From the NCBI RefSeq assembly GCF_000733295.1, contig NZ_JPMI01000388.1:1-64000 (forward strand): 64,000 nt of DNA, given 5' to 3'. The notes beneath the pieces are model-generated. The model worked only from the letters and a program-made list of their open reading frames with translations. It was not told the DNA's origin and did no database searches. The stretch's first letter is position 1; every line of letters starts with the position of its first letter. The stretch comes from Archangium violaceum Cb vi76. Its GTDB lineage: Bacteria; Myxococcota; Myxococcia; Myxococcales; Myxococcaceae. A program made the translations under genes and the position numbers. Of this stretch, positions 1 to 8,020 are shown in pieces.

Positions 1-321
1 ACGGCCCTCAGCTACCGTTCGGACACCACACGCGTGGAGGGCGGGCGCAAGGTGGTGCGGCTGATGGTGACGCAGCAATTACAGAACAATGGCAGCACGC
101 CCTGGACGGCTGGAGGAGCGGTGCTGGTGGGCCCGAAGGGAGAGGAGTGGAAGGCGCTGGGCGTGTGGACGCAGGAGCCCATTGCTCCGGGGAAGGAGCG
201 CGGCGTCGGGATGGAAGTGGAGATGCCGGAGGAGGCGGCGCGTGGCACCTTCACCCTGAAGCTGTGGAGCCAGGAGGAAAAGGGCGGGGCGGAGTTCTTC
301 GACGGCGTGAGCTTTCCGTAG
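1..321 (+). CDS. DUF2381 (TIGR02268) family protein, C-terminal part
   Basis: The reading frame is open from the first base, so the start lies outside the window and only about 106 residues are present. The segment ends with the beta-strand-rich pattern and terminal VSFP typical of the myxobacterial paralogous family DUF2381/TIGR02268 (SYRSDTTRVEGGRK near the beginning, TLKLWSQEEKGG near the end). The family has no established biochemical role; members are exported proteins often found near Ser/Thr kinase genes. Here the gene runs toward an unrelated minus-strand group. The family assignment is from memory of the pattern and rests on the last third of the protein. Confidence 0.7.
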   Translation, partial: TALSYRSDTTRVEGGRKVVRLMVTQQLQNNGSTPWTAGGAVLVGPKGEEWKALGVWTQEPIAPGKERGVGMEVEMPEEAARGTFTLKLWSQEEKGGAEFFDGVSFP

Positions 322-386
322 CGCCACCAATTCCAGCCGCCAGGCGCGCGGGGGGAGGCGCGGGCCGGAGCTGGCTGGTCGAGCCG

Positions 387-824
387 TCAGGGGGAGGTTC
401 TCCGATTCTGCTTCGGGTCTTCCTCGGGGGCCTCCATGAAGAAATAGTGCTCGTGAGGCAGCTTGCCGTTGGCCGCGAGCATCCAGTACTCCTCCACGCT
501 GCGCACGGTCGCGATGACCTCGGGCTTCCCCTTCTTCTTCACCACGACCGCGCCAATCGTCCCCGGTTCCGCCGCCAGGAGCGCCCAGAACGCGGCCCGC
601 TCCTCGGGCGTCGGCTCCGCGCGGATGCGCTGCACGAGCATCACCACCAATCCCGCCGGGCCGAGCGCCATCAAGCCCCAGCCTGCCCAGTCTACTTCCC
701 CGGCAAGCCCTCTGCGGTGGCCCTCGTAGACCCAGTAGCCCGTAAAGGCCACGAAGAACATGACCCATACCCCCAGCCCAATGCACCACGGCGAAGTGGG
801 TTTCTTGTGGGCGGTCTTCCTCAC
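387..824 (-). CDS. Small membrane protein, possible partner of the upstream 549-aa protein
   Basis: Unrecognised protein of 145 residues. Two hydrophobic helices are visible (about residues 13-32 and 45-63), separated by a short charged loop, followed by a soluble domain of about 75 residues with a KKKGK basic patch. It starts 3 bases after the stop codon of the 549-residue gene, so the two are almost certainly co-transcribed. A small membrane protein directly behind a large protein with a glycine-zipper end is the usual layout of an effector and its immunity protein, but nothing in this sequence proves that role. Confidence 0.6.
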   Translation of the reverse strand: MRKTAHKKPTSPWCIGLGVWVMFFVAFTGYWVYEGHRRGLAGEVDWAGWGLMALGPAGLVVMLVQRIRAEPTPEERAAFWALLAAEPGTIGAVVVKKKGKPEVIATVRSVEEYWMLAANGKLPHEHYFFMEAPEEDPKQNRRTSP

Positions 825-827
825 ACG

Positions 828-2477
828 TCACCGTCCTCTCGGCGTTGGGCCGTCCAGGCTGCGGCGCACGCCCTGCTCCACCTGTTCGCCAGTCAGCGCA
901 TCCACCAGATAGTACCCGCCAAAGCCGATGATGAAGCCCACGGCGTTTCCCAGCAGGGGAACCTCCGAGCCCCAGATGGCGCCAACGAGCCCCGCCGCGA
1001 TGGCCGAGCTCAAACCCCCAGCGACAAAGGCTCGTGTCCCCGTCGCGGCGTAGTCCGTACCGCTGTGCTCTTCATCGTCGAGCGCGAGCGCGGTCATCGT
1101 GAAGACGGGGGCGGCCAGAGCGCCTCCCGCGAATCCACCCATGGCACGGCCCGTTCCCGCCGCCACCCGGACGTTTGCGCCTCGAGCAATCAGATTGCGC
1201 GACATGGCGCTGCCCGCGTTGGCCATGACGAGATTCTGGGTCGCTCCCCCCACCAGACCTGACGTACCTCCGGTGGCGCCTGCCCGCAGAGCTCGCGGCA
1301 CTGCTTCGGGCTGCTGCTCATCCGGATAGGCTCGGGATTCGTAGAACGCGTGACCGGCTTCACAAATCAGGGAAACCACCGCGCCCCCCGCCGCGCCCCG
1401 CCCGGCAGCGATACCGGAAGCCACGGCGTTTCCGCGCACCCCACCCCCATGACGCGCCACCAGGAGCAACTCGGGGAAGACCCAGCGGTTGATCTGCGCG
1501 GGCGTCATGTGGGGATTGGCGGCGGCCACCTGGTGCCGGAACCGCTCCAGTTGGACGAGATGGGGCGTGGTGAGGCTGTTGCTCCCGACATGGCTGGCGA
1601 TCTTCTCCCTCAAGGAGGAGAGCGAGACTTCCGCCCGTCGGCGCACCTCGGCTGGAGTCCCGGGGCCCCGGCGGGTGTTCTCCAGGTTCTGGTAGGCGCG
1701 GTACACCGTCCCGCCCATGCGTACCGGCTCCATCTCCAGCAGCTTGTCCGCCACCTCCCGGTAGGACTGCTTGCGGTAGTTGTCGGGATCTCGCAAGGCA
1801 GCCCGGAACGGTTCCACATGGTCCTCGTTCACCAGGAGGAGGCCATTGCGCAACATCTGGGCGCGGCCCTCATCCGCCGGCAGTTGGGGGTACAGGGCCG
1901 CTCGCGCCCGCTCCCAGGTGCTGGGGCGCAGGCCCACGATGTCCCGCAGGCCCCGCAGGTAGGTCTCGAAAGGGTCTCCCCGGCTGTCCGCCGAGCGCAC
2001 GCTCGTCTTCACCGAGCTCAGGCGCCCCCGGTGGTCGCGCAGATCGAAGATGGGATGGTTGGGGCGCACGGCATTGAGGTCCTGCTGGGGGAACATGCCC
2101 CCGTGCTGGGCCGAGCGCTCGCCGAGGTTGCCGCGCCAGTCGCTGCGCGAGAGGGTGGTGGAGCCCGGGTTCAGGGAGAAGGCGCCCGGGGCATGCCGCT
2201 CGAAGGCGGGCAGGGAATGCAGGCTGGAGAGGTAACCCGAGAGGGCCGGGCCCGGCACCGTTGGAATGGAGTGGCGCCATAGCATCTGCTCGAGCTGTGC
2301 CCGGGTGAGGACGTCGCCGGAGCACTCCCGGCGCTCACCGGGCGCGGCCTTGACGATGGCGAGCGCCGCGCCATTGGGAACGAGCTTGAAGTGCTCGCCA
2401 GAGATGGGCAGGGGAGGGCCTTTGCCGGGTCGTTCCGCGGACTTCGCGCTCGTGCCTTTCTTCGACGGAGTCGTCAT
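828..2477 (-). CDS. Large unrecognised protein with glycine-zipper C-terminus, possible effector
   Basis: 549 residues with no signal peptide and a Lys/Ser-rich N-terminus (MTTPSKKGTSAKSAERPGKG). The middle is soluble and Arg-rich. Near residues 144-158 it carries FDLRDHRGRLSSVKT, an Asp followed 12 residues later by a Lys in an SVKT context, reminiscent of restriction-endonuclease-fold toxin domains. The last 220 residues are unusually rich in Gly and Ala, with several weakly hydrophobic stretches (GGATQNLV, GGLSSAIAAGLVGAIWG, GFIIGFGGYYLVDAL) that look membrane-inserting. Followed at once by a small two-helix membrane gene. The effector reading is inference; a structural or scaffold protein is the alternative. 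Confidence 0.6.
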   Translation of the reverse strand: MTTPSKKGTSAKSAERPGKGPPLPISGEHFKLVPNGAALAIVKAAPGERRECSGDVLTRAQLEQMLWRHSIPTVPGPALSGYLSSLHSLPAFERHAPGAFSLNPGSTTLSRSDWRGNLGERSAQHGGMFPQQDLNAVRPNHPIFDLRDHRGRLSSVKTSVRSADSRGDPFETYLRGLRDIVGLRPSTWERARAALYPQLPADEGRAQMLRNGLLLVNEDHVEPFRAALRDPDNYRKQSYREVADKLLEMEPVRMGGTVYRAYQNLENTRRGPGTPAEVRRRAEVSLSSLREKIASHVGSNSLTTPHLVQLERFRHQVAAANPHMTPAQINRWVFPELLLVARHGGGVRGNAVASGIAAGRGAAGGAVVSLICEAGHAFYESRAYPDEQQPEAVPRALRAGATGGTSGLVGGATQNLVMANAGSAMSRNLIARGANVRVAAGTGRAMGGFAGGALAAPVFTMTALALDDEEHSGTDYAATGTRAFVAGGLSSAIAAGLVGAIWGSEVPLLGNAVGFIIGFGGYYLVDALTGEQVEQGVRRSLDGPTPRGR

Positions 2478-2612
2478 GCGAGCTCCTCCAGCGCCGCCAT
2501 CATTTCCCTGGACGCACTACCCGGAGGATAGCCGAGCAGCGAAGAACCTGCTTCCCCACCCCCTTGTTGGTCGCACTGCGCTTCAACGCGTGCCGGACGG
2601 AGGGCTCCACCT

Positions 2613-3431
2613 TCACGGTGTCGCTGCCACCGGGCGCGCGGGCGTAGCCTCCCGGAGCCTGTGGAAGAAGCTCCCCACCTCCGAGGCGAGCAGCGGCCCG
2701 CCCCTGTCCCGGGGGATGATGTGGAAGCCGGTGCTCAGCGAGATGAAGCGCACCTGGGGTGAGGCGGTGAGGCCGCGGACCAGCACCGGGCCGCACGTGG
2801 GGTCCACCACGTGGTCCTGCTCGGCCACCGCCACCAGCGTGGAGCAGCGCACCCGGTGCAGGACGCTCATCGCGATGTCCTGCAACTCCCACAGGTCCCT
2901 CAGCCGCGCCGAGGGGAACGCGGGGAGGATGGGCGCCTCGGCCAGCACCGCCGGGTCCGACACGTCCGTGCCCGTCTTGAAGACCCACGGTTTCACCCGC
3001 TCCAGCAGTCCGTGGCGCCGCAGCCGCTTGAGCAGCCACATGAGGGGGCCCTTGAAGCGCAGCGCCGGAGCCACGAGCGCCAGCCCGTGCACCCGCTCCG
3101 GGAAGTCCGCCGCGAGCCGCAGCGCCAGCAGCGCCCCCATGGACAGACCCGCGACGAAGATGCGCCGGTAGCCACGCAGCGACAGCAGCGCCTGCGCCGC
3201 GGCCTGCTCCCAGTCGCGATGGCTCACGCTCAACAGGGCCTCGGGGGTGGAGCCATGGCCCGGCAGTTGGGGGGCTCGCACGTACAGGCCTCGTGCGGCC
3301 AGGGCCTCGCCCAGCGGGCGCACCTCCCAGGGGCTTCCCGTGAAGCCGTGCAGCAGGAGGCAGGCGTCTTCTCCCCGCCCCAGCTCGAACGGCGCCGTCT
3401 TCTCCGGGTCCATCCGCTGTGCTCGCACCAT
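2613..3431 (-). CDS. Alpha/beta hydrolase, carboxylesterase/monoglyceride lipase-like
   Basis: 272 residues, the normal length for Est30-type carboxylesterases and monoacylglycerol lipases. LLLHGFTGSPWE provides the oxyanion-hole HG motif. GLSMG is the nucleophile elbow with the catalytic Ser, and GFHIIPRDRG near the end supplies the catalytic His; the likely acid is the Asp of VAVAEQDHVVDP. No signal peptide, so cytoplasmic. Short-chain acyl esters or monoglycerides are the probable substrates by family. It is divergent from the DUF3467 gene 47 bases away and 135 bases upstream of the effector-like pair on the same strand. Confidence 0.85.
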   Translation of the reverse strand: MVRAQRMDPEKTAPFELGRGEDACLLLHGFTGSPWEVRPLGEALAARGLYVRAPQLPGHGSTPEALLSVSHRDWEQAAAQALLSLRGYRRIFVAGLSMGALLALRLAADFPERVHGLALVAPALRFKGPLMWLLKRLRRHGLLERVKPWVFKTGTDVSDPAVLAEAPILPAFPSARLRDLWELQDIAMSVLHRVRCSTLVAVAEQDHVVDPTCGPVLVRGLTASPQVRFISLSTGFHIIPRDRGGPLLASEVGSFFHRLREATPARPVAATP

Positions 3432-3478
3432 GTCTCAGTCTAGTCACCGCGCGCTTCTGGCGGTATGCCCCCCCTCCC

Positions 3479-3763
3479 ATGTCGGACACCCCCAAGCCCC
3501 CCGATGTCTCCCTGCAGGTTCAAATCGATGACGATGTAGCCAATGGTCAGTACGTGAACATGGCGCTCGTCAATCACACGGAGACGGAGTTCACCCTGGA
3601 CTTCATCTACGTCCAGCCGCACCAGCCCCGCGCCAAGGTGCGCTCGCGCGTCATCCTCAATCCCAAGCACCTCAAGCGTCTGCTGGCCGTCCTCCAGGAC
3701 GGTGTCTCCAAGTACGAGGAGCGTTTCGGCTCCATTGTCCTCTCCGAGGAGGGCCGTCATTAG
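3479..3763 (+). CDS. DUF3467 domain protein
   Basis: 94 residues. The internal ATG at 3479 is chosen because the protein from that point (MSDTPKPPDVSLQVQIDDDV) matches the usual family start, while the upstream in-frame extension overlaps the divergent hydrolase promoter. Family hallmarks are QYVNMALVNHTETEFTLDF, VQPHQPRAKV, and ILNPKHLKRLLAVLQDGV. DUF3467 proteins are small cytoplasmic proteins of unknown function, widespread in bacteria. No partner is evident here. Confidence 0.85.
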   Translation: MSDTPKPPDVSLQVQIDDDVANGQYVNMALVNHTETEFTLDFIYVQPHQPRAKVRSRVILNPKHLKRLLAVLQDGVSKYEERFGSIVLSEEGRH

Positions 3764-3892
3764 AAGGGCGCTCGAGCCGGCCCTCCACGGCGGGCCGCGT
3801 CATGGCCCGGGCGTCCTGGCGGACGGAGTCCTCCGGACTTCGCGTCGGGATGCTGGCCTCCGGCCCCGGGTCGGCGCAGACTCGGAGGCCTC

Positions 3893-4648
3893 GTGCGCTC
3901 CGTCGTCCTGCTCCTCGTCCTGATGCTGGCCGCTCCGGCCGCACACGCCGACTGTCCGTCGGATGGTGTGCAGGTGTTCCCCATGCCCGGAGCGGTGGTT
4001 CCCACCAATACCCGTTTCCTGCTGGAGGGCCTGGGTGCCTTCAGCTCGCGAGTGGCCGAGCTCCCGGGCCGCGTCCTGCGGTTGCAGGCGGACGGCCACG
4101 AGGTGGAGGTGCGTGTCCAGCGCGGTTGGAGCAGCACCCTCGGGCGCTCCACCGTCGTCCTGCGGCCCTCGGGCGCGCTCAAGCCGGGCCATGTCTATAC
4201 GTTGCGCCTGGATGACGTGCTGCCCGGGGCGAAGGTGCTCAACGGGGGAGGCTCCACGCGGCCCGAGTGGCACAGCGGCCGGGGCCAGGACGTGGCGCGC
4301 CCGCGCTGGGTCGAGCGCCCCGCCGTCAGCGAGGGGCTGTTCCGCCGCACCCGCGAGGGCACCGAGCGCTTCGTCAAGCTGCGCATGTCCCTGCGCGAGG
4401 ACAGTCCCTCGTATGTGGTGGTGACGCTCTGGCGCCGGGGCCAGGACATGGCGCCCCAGCACTACTTCACCTCGCTGCACGATGGCGTGGCGCTGGTGGG
4501 CCACCATGCCTGCGGTGGGGCCTTCGCCCTGGAGGACGGGAAGAGTTATCGCGCGAAGTTGGAGGTCTTCGACGCGGCGGGTAATACCGCGCCCGCGGTG
4601 CCCAACCTGCAATTCGAGGCGCCGGTGGCGACCCAGGAGAACCCATGA
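3893..4648 (+). CDS. Exported protein of unknown function upstream of hemF
   Basis: 251 residues from a GTG start. A clear Sec signal peptide (RSVVLLLVLMLAAPAAHA) ends near residue 19, followed by a mature domain with two Cys (DCPSDG and HHACGG) that could form a disulfide. The body is rich in beta-strand patterns (RVLRLQADGHEVEVRV, YVVVTLWRRG, YRAKLEVFDAAGN), suggesting immunoglobulin-like sandwich domains. Its stop overlaps the hemF start as ATGA, so the two are translationally coupled. No link to haem synthesis can be read from the protein itself. Confidence 0.75.
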   Translation: MRSVVLLLVLMLAAPAAHADCPSDGVQVFPMPGAVVPTNTRFLLEGLGAFSSRVAELPGRVLRLQADGHEVEVRVQRGWSSTLGRSTVVLRPSGALKPGHVYTLRLDDVLPGAKVLNGGGSTRPEWHSGRGQDVARPRWVERPAVSEGLFRRTREGTERFVKLRMSLREDSPSYVVVTLWRRGQDMAPQHYFTSLHDGVALVGHHACGGAFALEDGKSYRAKLEVFDAAGNTAPAVPNLQFEAPVATQENP

Positions 4649-5547
4649 CGGTGGACGTGGAGAAGTTGAAGGAGCGGATGGTGGAGTTCATCCACGGGCT
4701 GCAGGACGACATCTGCGGCGCGCTGGAGCAGCTCGATGGGAAGGCGCGGTTCCGTGAGGACCCCTGGCAGCGGCCGGGCGGCGGTGGCGGGCGCAGCCGC
4801 GTGCTGGAGGACGGGGCGGTGCTGGAGAAGGGCGGGGTGAGCACCTCGGTGGTGTTCGGCGAGCTGGAGGAGGCCTTCGCCAAGAAGCTGCAGGGCGAGG
4901 GCCGCACCTTCTGGGCCGGGGGCATCTCGCTGGTGCTCCATCCGCGCAATCCGCATGTGCCCACCGTGCACGCCAACTACCGTTTCATCCACCAGGGCGG
5001 GAAGGCGTGGTTCGGCGGTGGGGCGGACCTGACGCCGTACTACCTCCATGACGAGGACGCGGTGCACTTCCACCGGGTGCACAAGGAGGCGTGCGACCGG
5101 AACGATCCCGCGTACTACCCGCGCTTCAAGGAGGCGTGCGACAAGTACTTCTACCTGCGTCATCGCGAGGAGGCGCGGGGCGTGGGCGGCATCTTCTTCG
5201 AGAACCTCGGCGGGAACCTGGAGCGCGAGTTCGAGCTGGTGCGTGACGCCGGCCGGGCCTTCCTGCCCGCGTACCTGCCCATCGCCGAGCGGCGCAAGGA
5301 GCTGCCGTACACGGAAGCGCAGCGCTTCTGGCAGGAGGTGCGGCGTGGGCGCTACGTGGAGTTCAACCTCGTGTGGGACCGGGGCACGACCTTCGGCCTG
5401 GAGACGAAGGGGCGCACCGAGTCCATCCTCATGTCGCTGCCCCCGCAGGTGCGCTGGCGCTACGACCACCACCCGGAGCCCGGCACCGAGGAGGCGCGGC
5501 TGGTGGAGGTGCTCCGGAATCCGCGCGACTGGGCCGGTTCGCGGTAG
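4645..5547 (+). CDS. hemF: Oxygen-dependent coproporphyrinogen III oxidase
   Basis: 300 residues, matching E. coli HemF in length. It converts coproporphyrinogen III to protoporphyrinogen IX by two oxidative decarboxylations using O2, in the cytoplasm, as a late step of haem synthesis. Diagnostic stretches are all present: the N-terminal FREDPWQRPGGGGGRSRVLE, HANYRFIH, WFGGGADLTPYYL, EARGVGGIFFEN, GRYVEFNLVWDRGTTFGL and SLPPQVRWRYDHHPEPGTEE. It overlaps the preceding exported-protein gene by four bases (ATGA) and is followed after 14 bases by a pilin-like gene. The enzyme implies an aerobic haem route. Confidence 0.97.
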   Translation: MTVDVEKLKERMVEFIHGLQDDICGALEQLDGKARFREDPWQRPGGGGGRSRVLEDGAVLEKGGVSTSVVFGELEEAFAKKLQGEGRTFWAGGISLVLHPRNPHVPTVHANYRFIHQGGKAWFGGGADLTPYYLHDEDAVHFHRVHKEACDRNDPAYYPRFKEACDKYFYLRHREEARGVGGIFFENLGGNLEREFELVRDAGRAFLPAYLPIAERRKELPYTEAQRFWQEVRRGRYVEFNLVWDRGTTFGLETKGRTESILMSLPPQVRWRYDHHPEPGTEEARLVEVLRNPRDWAGSR

Positions 5548-5561
5548 GAGGAGGGTCCATC

Positions 5562-6065
5562 ATGGAGAGCCCCGTTCCCGGCGGGCCGCGCGTGGCCGCT
5601 CGGAAGAAGCTGGTGCTGGCGATGGCGGCGCTGGGCGCCTTGTCGGTGGCCGGCGGTGCCTTCTTCGCCCTGGGCATCCTCGGCGGTGGAGGGAGCTCGG
5701 GGGACCCGTCCCTCGCCAACGAGGCGCGCGTCAACGTGCTGCGCCTGTGTGGCGACGTGCAGTCCTATCGTGACGAGCACGGTGTGTTCCTCCAAGGGGG
5801 GCCGGTGCCCCGCGAGGTGCCGCGCGGTGGCAGGGCGGTGCGCTTCGAGCCGGACGAGAACCTGAAGCGGATCGGCTTCAGCCCCGGCGAGCGCATCCAC
5901 TACCAGTACCAGGTGGTGGTGCAGGAGACGCCCCTGGGCGAGGCGGAGGTCACCTGCTACGCGCGCGGGGACCTGGATGGAGACGGCCAGGTGTCCGTCT
6001 TCAGCGTGACCCTGGATGCCAACGGAATGACGTCCGCCGTGAAGGTGGAGCGGGAGACGGAGTAG
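5562..6065 (+). CDS. Membrane-anchored pilin-like protein
   Basis: 167 residues from the ATG at 5562, which has a strong ribosome site (GGAGGAGGG) six bases upstream. A short basic N-terminus precedes one hydrophobic helix (about residues 17-42), then an exported domain with ANEARVNVLRLCGDVQSYRDEHG and a C-terminal YARGDLDGDGQVSVFSV. The last pattern recurs in pseudopilin-like proteins of myxobacteria, where the acidic DLDGDG loop can bind calcium. A classical prepilin peptidase site with Gly before Phe/Glu is not obvious, so assembly into a pilus is uncertain. Probably in one transcript with hemF. Confidence 0.7.
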   Translation: MESPVPGGPRVAARKKLVLAMAALGALSVAGGAFFALGILGGGGSSGDPSLANEARVNVLRLCGDVQSYRDEHGVFLQGGPVPREVPRGGRAVRFEPDENLKRIGFSPGERIHYQYQVVVQETPLGEAEVTCYARGDLDGDGQVSVFSVTLDANGMTSAVKVERETE

Positions 6066-6100
6066 CCAGGGGGCCCTGGGTGCTGGCCCGCCCGTGAAGC

Positions 6101-6433
6101 TCAGTGGGCGGAGCTCTTGGAGAGCAGGTTGATGACGAGGCAGCCGCCGAGAATCATGGCCATGCCGATGAGGGCCGGGGCATCCAGCTTCTGCTTGTAG
6201 AGCACGTAGCTGGCGGCGGCGACGAGGACGATGCCCAGCCCCGACCAGATGGCATAGGCGATGCCGACGGGGATGCTCCGGAGCGACAGCGTCAGGCAGT
6301 AGAAGGCGGTGGCATAACCCGCGATGACGAGGAGGCTGGGCCCGGGGCGGGTGAACTCCGCGGTGGCCTTGAGGGACGAGGTGGCGATGACCTCGGCCAG
6401 GATGGCGATGGCGAGATAGGCGTAGGCGCGCAT
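6101..6433 (-). CDS. SMR-family small multidrug/quaternary-ammonium exporter
   Basis: 110 residues and four transmembrane helices, the standard SMR size. Glu14 in the first helix (AIAILAEVIATSSLK) is the essential proton/substrate carboxylate of EmrE-type transporters. GIAYAIWSGLGIV in helix 3 is the conserved dimer-forming segment, and MILGGCLVINLLS closes helix 4. It should export lipophilic cations in exchange for protons at the inner membrane. A 22-bp perfect palindrome lies 62 bases upstream of the start and is a plausible operator for this gene. Confidence 0.92.
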   Translation of the reverse strand: MRAYAYLAIAILAEVIATSSLKATAEFTRPGPSLLVIAGYATAFYCLTLSLRSIPVGIAYAIWSGLGIVLVAAASYVLYKQKLDAPALIGMAMILGGCLVINLLSKSSAH

Positions 6434-6494
6434 GTGCCGGGCTTCTTACTCCCCGCCGAGGACGCGCTTGAAGGCTGCCTGTAAACCCACACCC

Positions 6495-6516
6495 CAGGTG
6501 TAGACGTCTACACCTG
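6495..6516. promoter_or_regulatory. 22-bp perfect palindrome, candidate operator
   Basis: The arm CAGGTGTAGAC is followed directly by its exact reverse complement, giving an 11+11 palindrome with TAGACGTCTA at the centre. It lies between the divergent SMR exporter (start 62 bases away) and the ECF sigma factor gene (start 173 bases away). Uninterrupted palindromes of this length are typical sites for TetR-type dimeric repressors, which commonly control SMR genes. No TetR gene is next to it, so the cognate regulator is unknown. Confidence 0.6.
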
Positions 6517-6673
6517 AAGCCCGGCCGGGTGACGGCGGTTGGCGATTCTCGGTTTCGTGGTGTCCGCGAAAGCGCGCTCCTCGTGTCCACGGCCGTGCCC
6601 GTCCGCCGGGATGGCCGCCCACCGGTGAACGGCCGCCCCTCGCAGTATTGCTTGGGGCGCGGAGTGCTCATGG

Positions 6674-6679
6674 TAGGGT
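6674..6679 (+). promoter_or_regulatory. -10-like element close to start codon of the ECF sigma gene
   Basis: TAGGGT followed by GGCGCACCC and then the TTG start codon, nine bases after the hexamer. The same arrangement (TA-rich hexamer, GGCGC spacer of 7-9 bases, start codon) precedes three other genes in the window, which suggests leaderless or near-leaderless transcripts. There is no Shine-Dalgarno sequence in the spacer. No convincing -35 element is visible. Confidence 0.35.
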
Positions 6680-6688
6680 GGCGCACCC

Positions 6689-7306
6689 TTGGCTACCGAC
6701 GATCTCACTCTCGTCAAGCGCGTCCGCGGTGGAGACCAGCGCGCCTTCAAGCTCCTCGTCGAGCGTTACCAACGCAAGGTGTACGCCGTCGCGCTGGGCA
6801 TGCTGAAGGACAAGGAAGATGCGATGGACGTCTCCCAGGAGGCGTTCGTCAAGGTCTACAAGTACCTCGACCACTTCAAGGGCGACTCCTCCTTCTACAC
6901 CTGGCTCTATCGCATCACCGTCAACATCTGCATCGACGTGATGCGCCGCAAAGGTGCCTCCGGCGGCGAGACCGAGGAGTTCGACGAGTCCGTCGCCAAT
7001 GATCTCTCCGAGGCCCGCATCGGCGCCCTGGGCAGCCGCCTGGGCACCAACCCCCAGAAGAGCGCCCTGCGCCGGGAGCTGGCCGAGAAGATCCAGGAGG
7101 CCCTCGCCACCGTCCCCGAGAAGCACCGCGCCATCCTCCTCTTGCGCGAAATCGAGGGCATGTCCTACGAGGACCTCTCCCGCACCCTCGACATTCCCAA
7201 GGGCACGGTGATGAGCCGCCTCTTCCACGCCCGGGCCAAGGTGCAGAAAATCCTCAGTGAATACCTGGAGTTGGACGAGGCCAAGAGCGGAGTGGGCAGT
7301 GAGTGA
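6689..7306 (+). CDS. rpoE1: ECF-type RNA polymerase sigma factor, RpoE1-like
   Basis: 205 residues from a TTG start. Region 2 (about residues 8-85) shows AFKLLVERYQRKVYAVAL, DAMDVSQEAFVKVYKYLDHF and FYTWLYRITVNICIDVMRR, the usual ECF core and -10 recognition segment. Region 4 (about 130-190) has ATVPEKHRAILLLREIEG and YEDLSRTLDIPKGTVMSRL, the -35 helix-turn-helix. It is followed by a zinc anti-sigma factor and an exported protein, the normal ECF operon form. The protein strongly resembles Myxococcus RpoE1, reported to affect motility; that name is by resemblance only. Confidence 0.88.
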   Translation: MATDDLTLVKRVRGGDQRAFKLLVERYQRKVYAVALGMLKDKEDAMDVSQEAFVKVYKYLDHFKGDSSFYTWLYRITVNICIDVMRRKGASGGETEEFDESVANDLSEARIGALGSRLGTNPQKSALRRELAEKIQEALATVPEKHRAILLLREIEGMSYEDLSRTLDIPKGTVMSRLFHARAKVQKILSEYLELDEAKSGVGSE

Positions 7307-7375
7307 AAGGGGCTGGAATATCGGTGCGCCACCCCCGTCCAACCCGCACGTCCCCCATTACGCTGGGTGAGGAAC

Positions 7376-8020
7376 ATGGCCGGAAATCCCGCGTGCGAGC
7401 GCTTCGTCCCACTGCTGTCCCCCTATATCGATGGGGAGCTGTCCCCCACCGATCGCGTCAACGTCGAGCGCCACCTGGGCGCCTGCCGTGACTGCGCCAG
7501 CCGCGCCGCCGACCTGCGTGCCGAGTCCGCCCTGCTCCGGGTGGGCCTCGAGATGGCCGTGGACGAGGTGGACTTCAAGGACTTCACCCAGCGCGTCATG
7601 GCCCGGGTGACGCCCGAGCGTCCTCCCCTCCTGGAGCGGCTGCGCATCTCGCTGTCCGAGATGTTCCTCTACCACCGCACCGCCATGGTCTCCTCCCTGG
7701 CCACCGCCGCGGCGCTCGCCCTGGTGGTGATTCCCATGGTGATGAACCAGAACGACGCCCCCATGGGCTACGGCGCGGACCGCATGCGGGTGAGCGCCGT
7801 CCGGGCCACCGAGGGCGCCAAGGTGGCCCCGGTGGTGCTCGAGTCCGATGATGGCAACACCATCATCTGGGTGGTGGACCAGGAGGCGGCTCCGGCGCAC
7901 GATGGCTCGGAATCCAGGCCCAAGGCCGGCAACCCGCCGGACGAGAGCGACGAGCTGGACGGCGAGCCGCTGAAGAAGGGCCCGGCCAAGACCGTGCCAC
8001 CCAAGGGAGGAGAGCTATGA
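7376..8020 (+). CDS. Membrane anti-sigma factor with zinc-binding (zf-HC2) domain
   Basis: 214 residues from ATG 7376. A GTGAGGA sequence just upstream acts as ribosome site, so the in-frame GTG at 7367 is less likely. The N-terminal anti-sigma zinc motif is Cys7 with His33-x3-Cys37-x2-Cys40. One transmembrane helix (about residues 103-123, MVSSLATAAALALVVIPMVM) places the acidic, Pro-rich C-terminus in the periplasm. It should hold the upstream sigma factor inactive until an envelope signal releases it. Its stop overlaps the next start as ATGA. Confidence 0.88.
   Translation: MAGNPACERFVPLLSPYIDGELSPTDRVNVERHLGACRDCASRAADLRAESALLRVGLEMAVDEVDFKDFTQRVMARVTPERPPLLERLRISLSEMFLYHRTAMVSSLATAAALALVVIPMVMNQNDAPMGYGADRMRVSAVRATEGAKVAPVVLESDDGNTIIWVVDQEAAPAHDGSESRPKAGNPPDESDELDGEPLKKGPAKTVPPKGGEL

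Noticed and set aside
6066..6079. CCAGG/CCTGG hairpin between the pilin-like and SMR genes as a terminator
   Set aside because: Five-base stem with a four-base loop and no T run; too weak to call.
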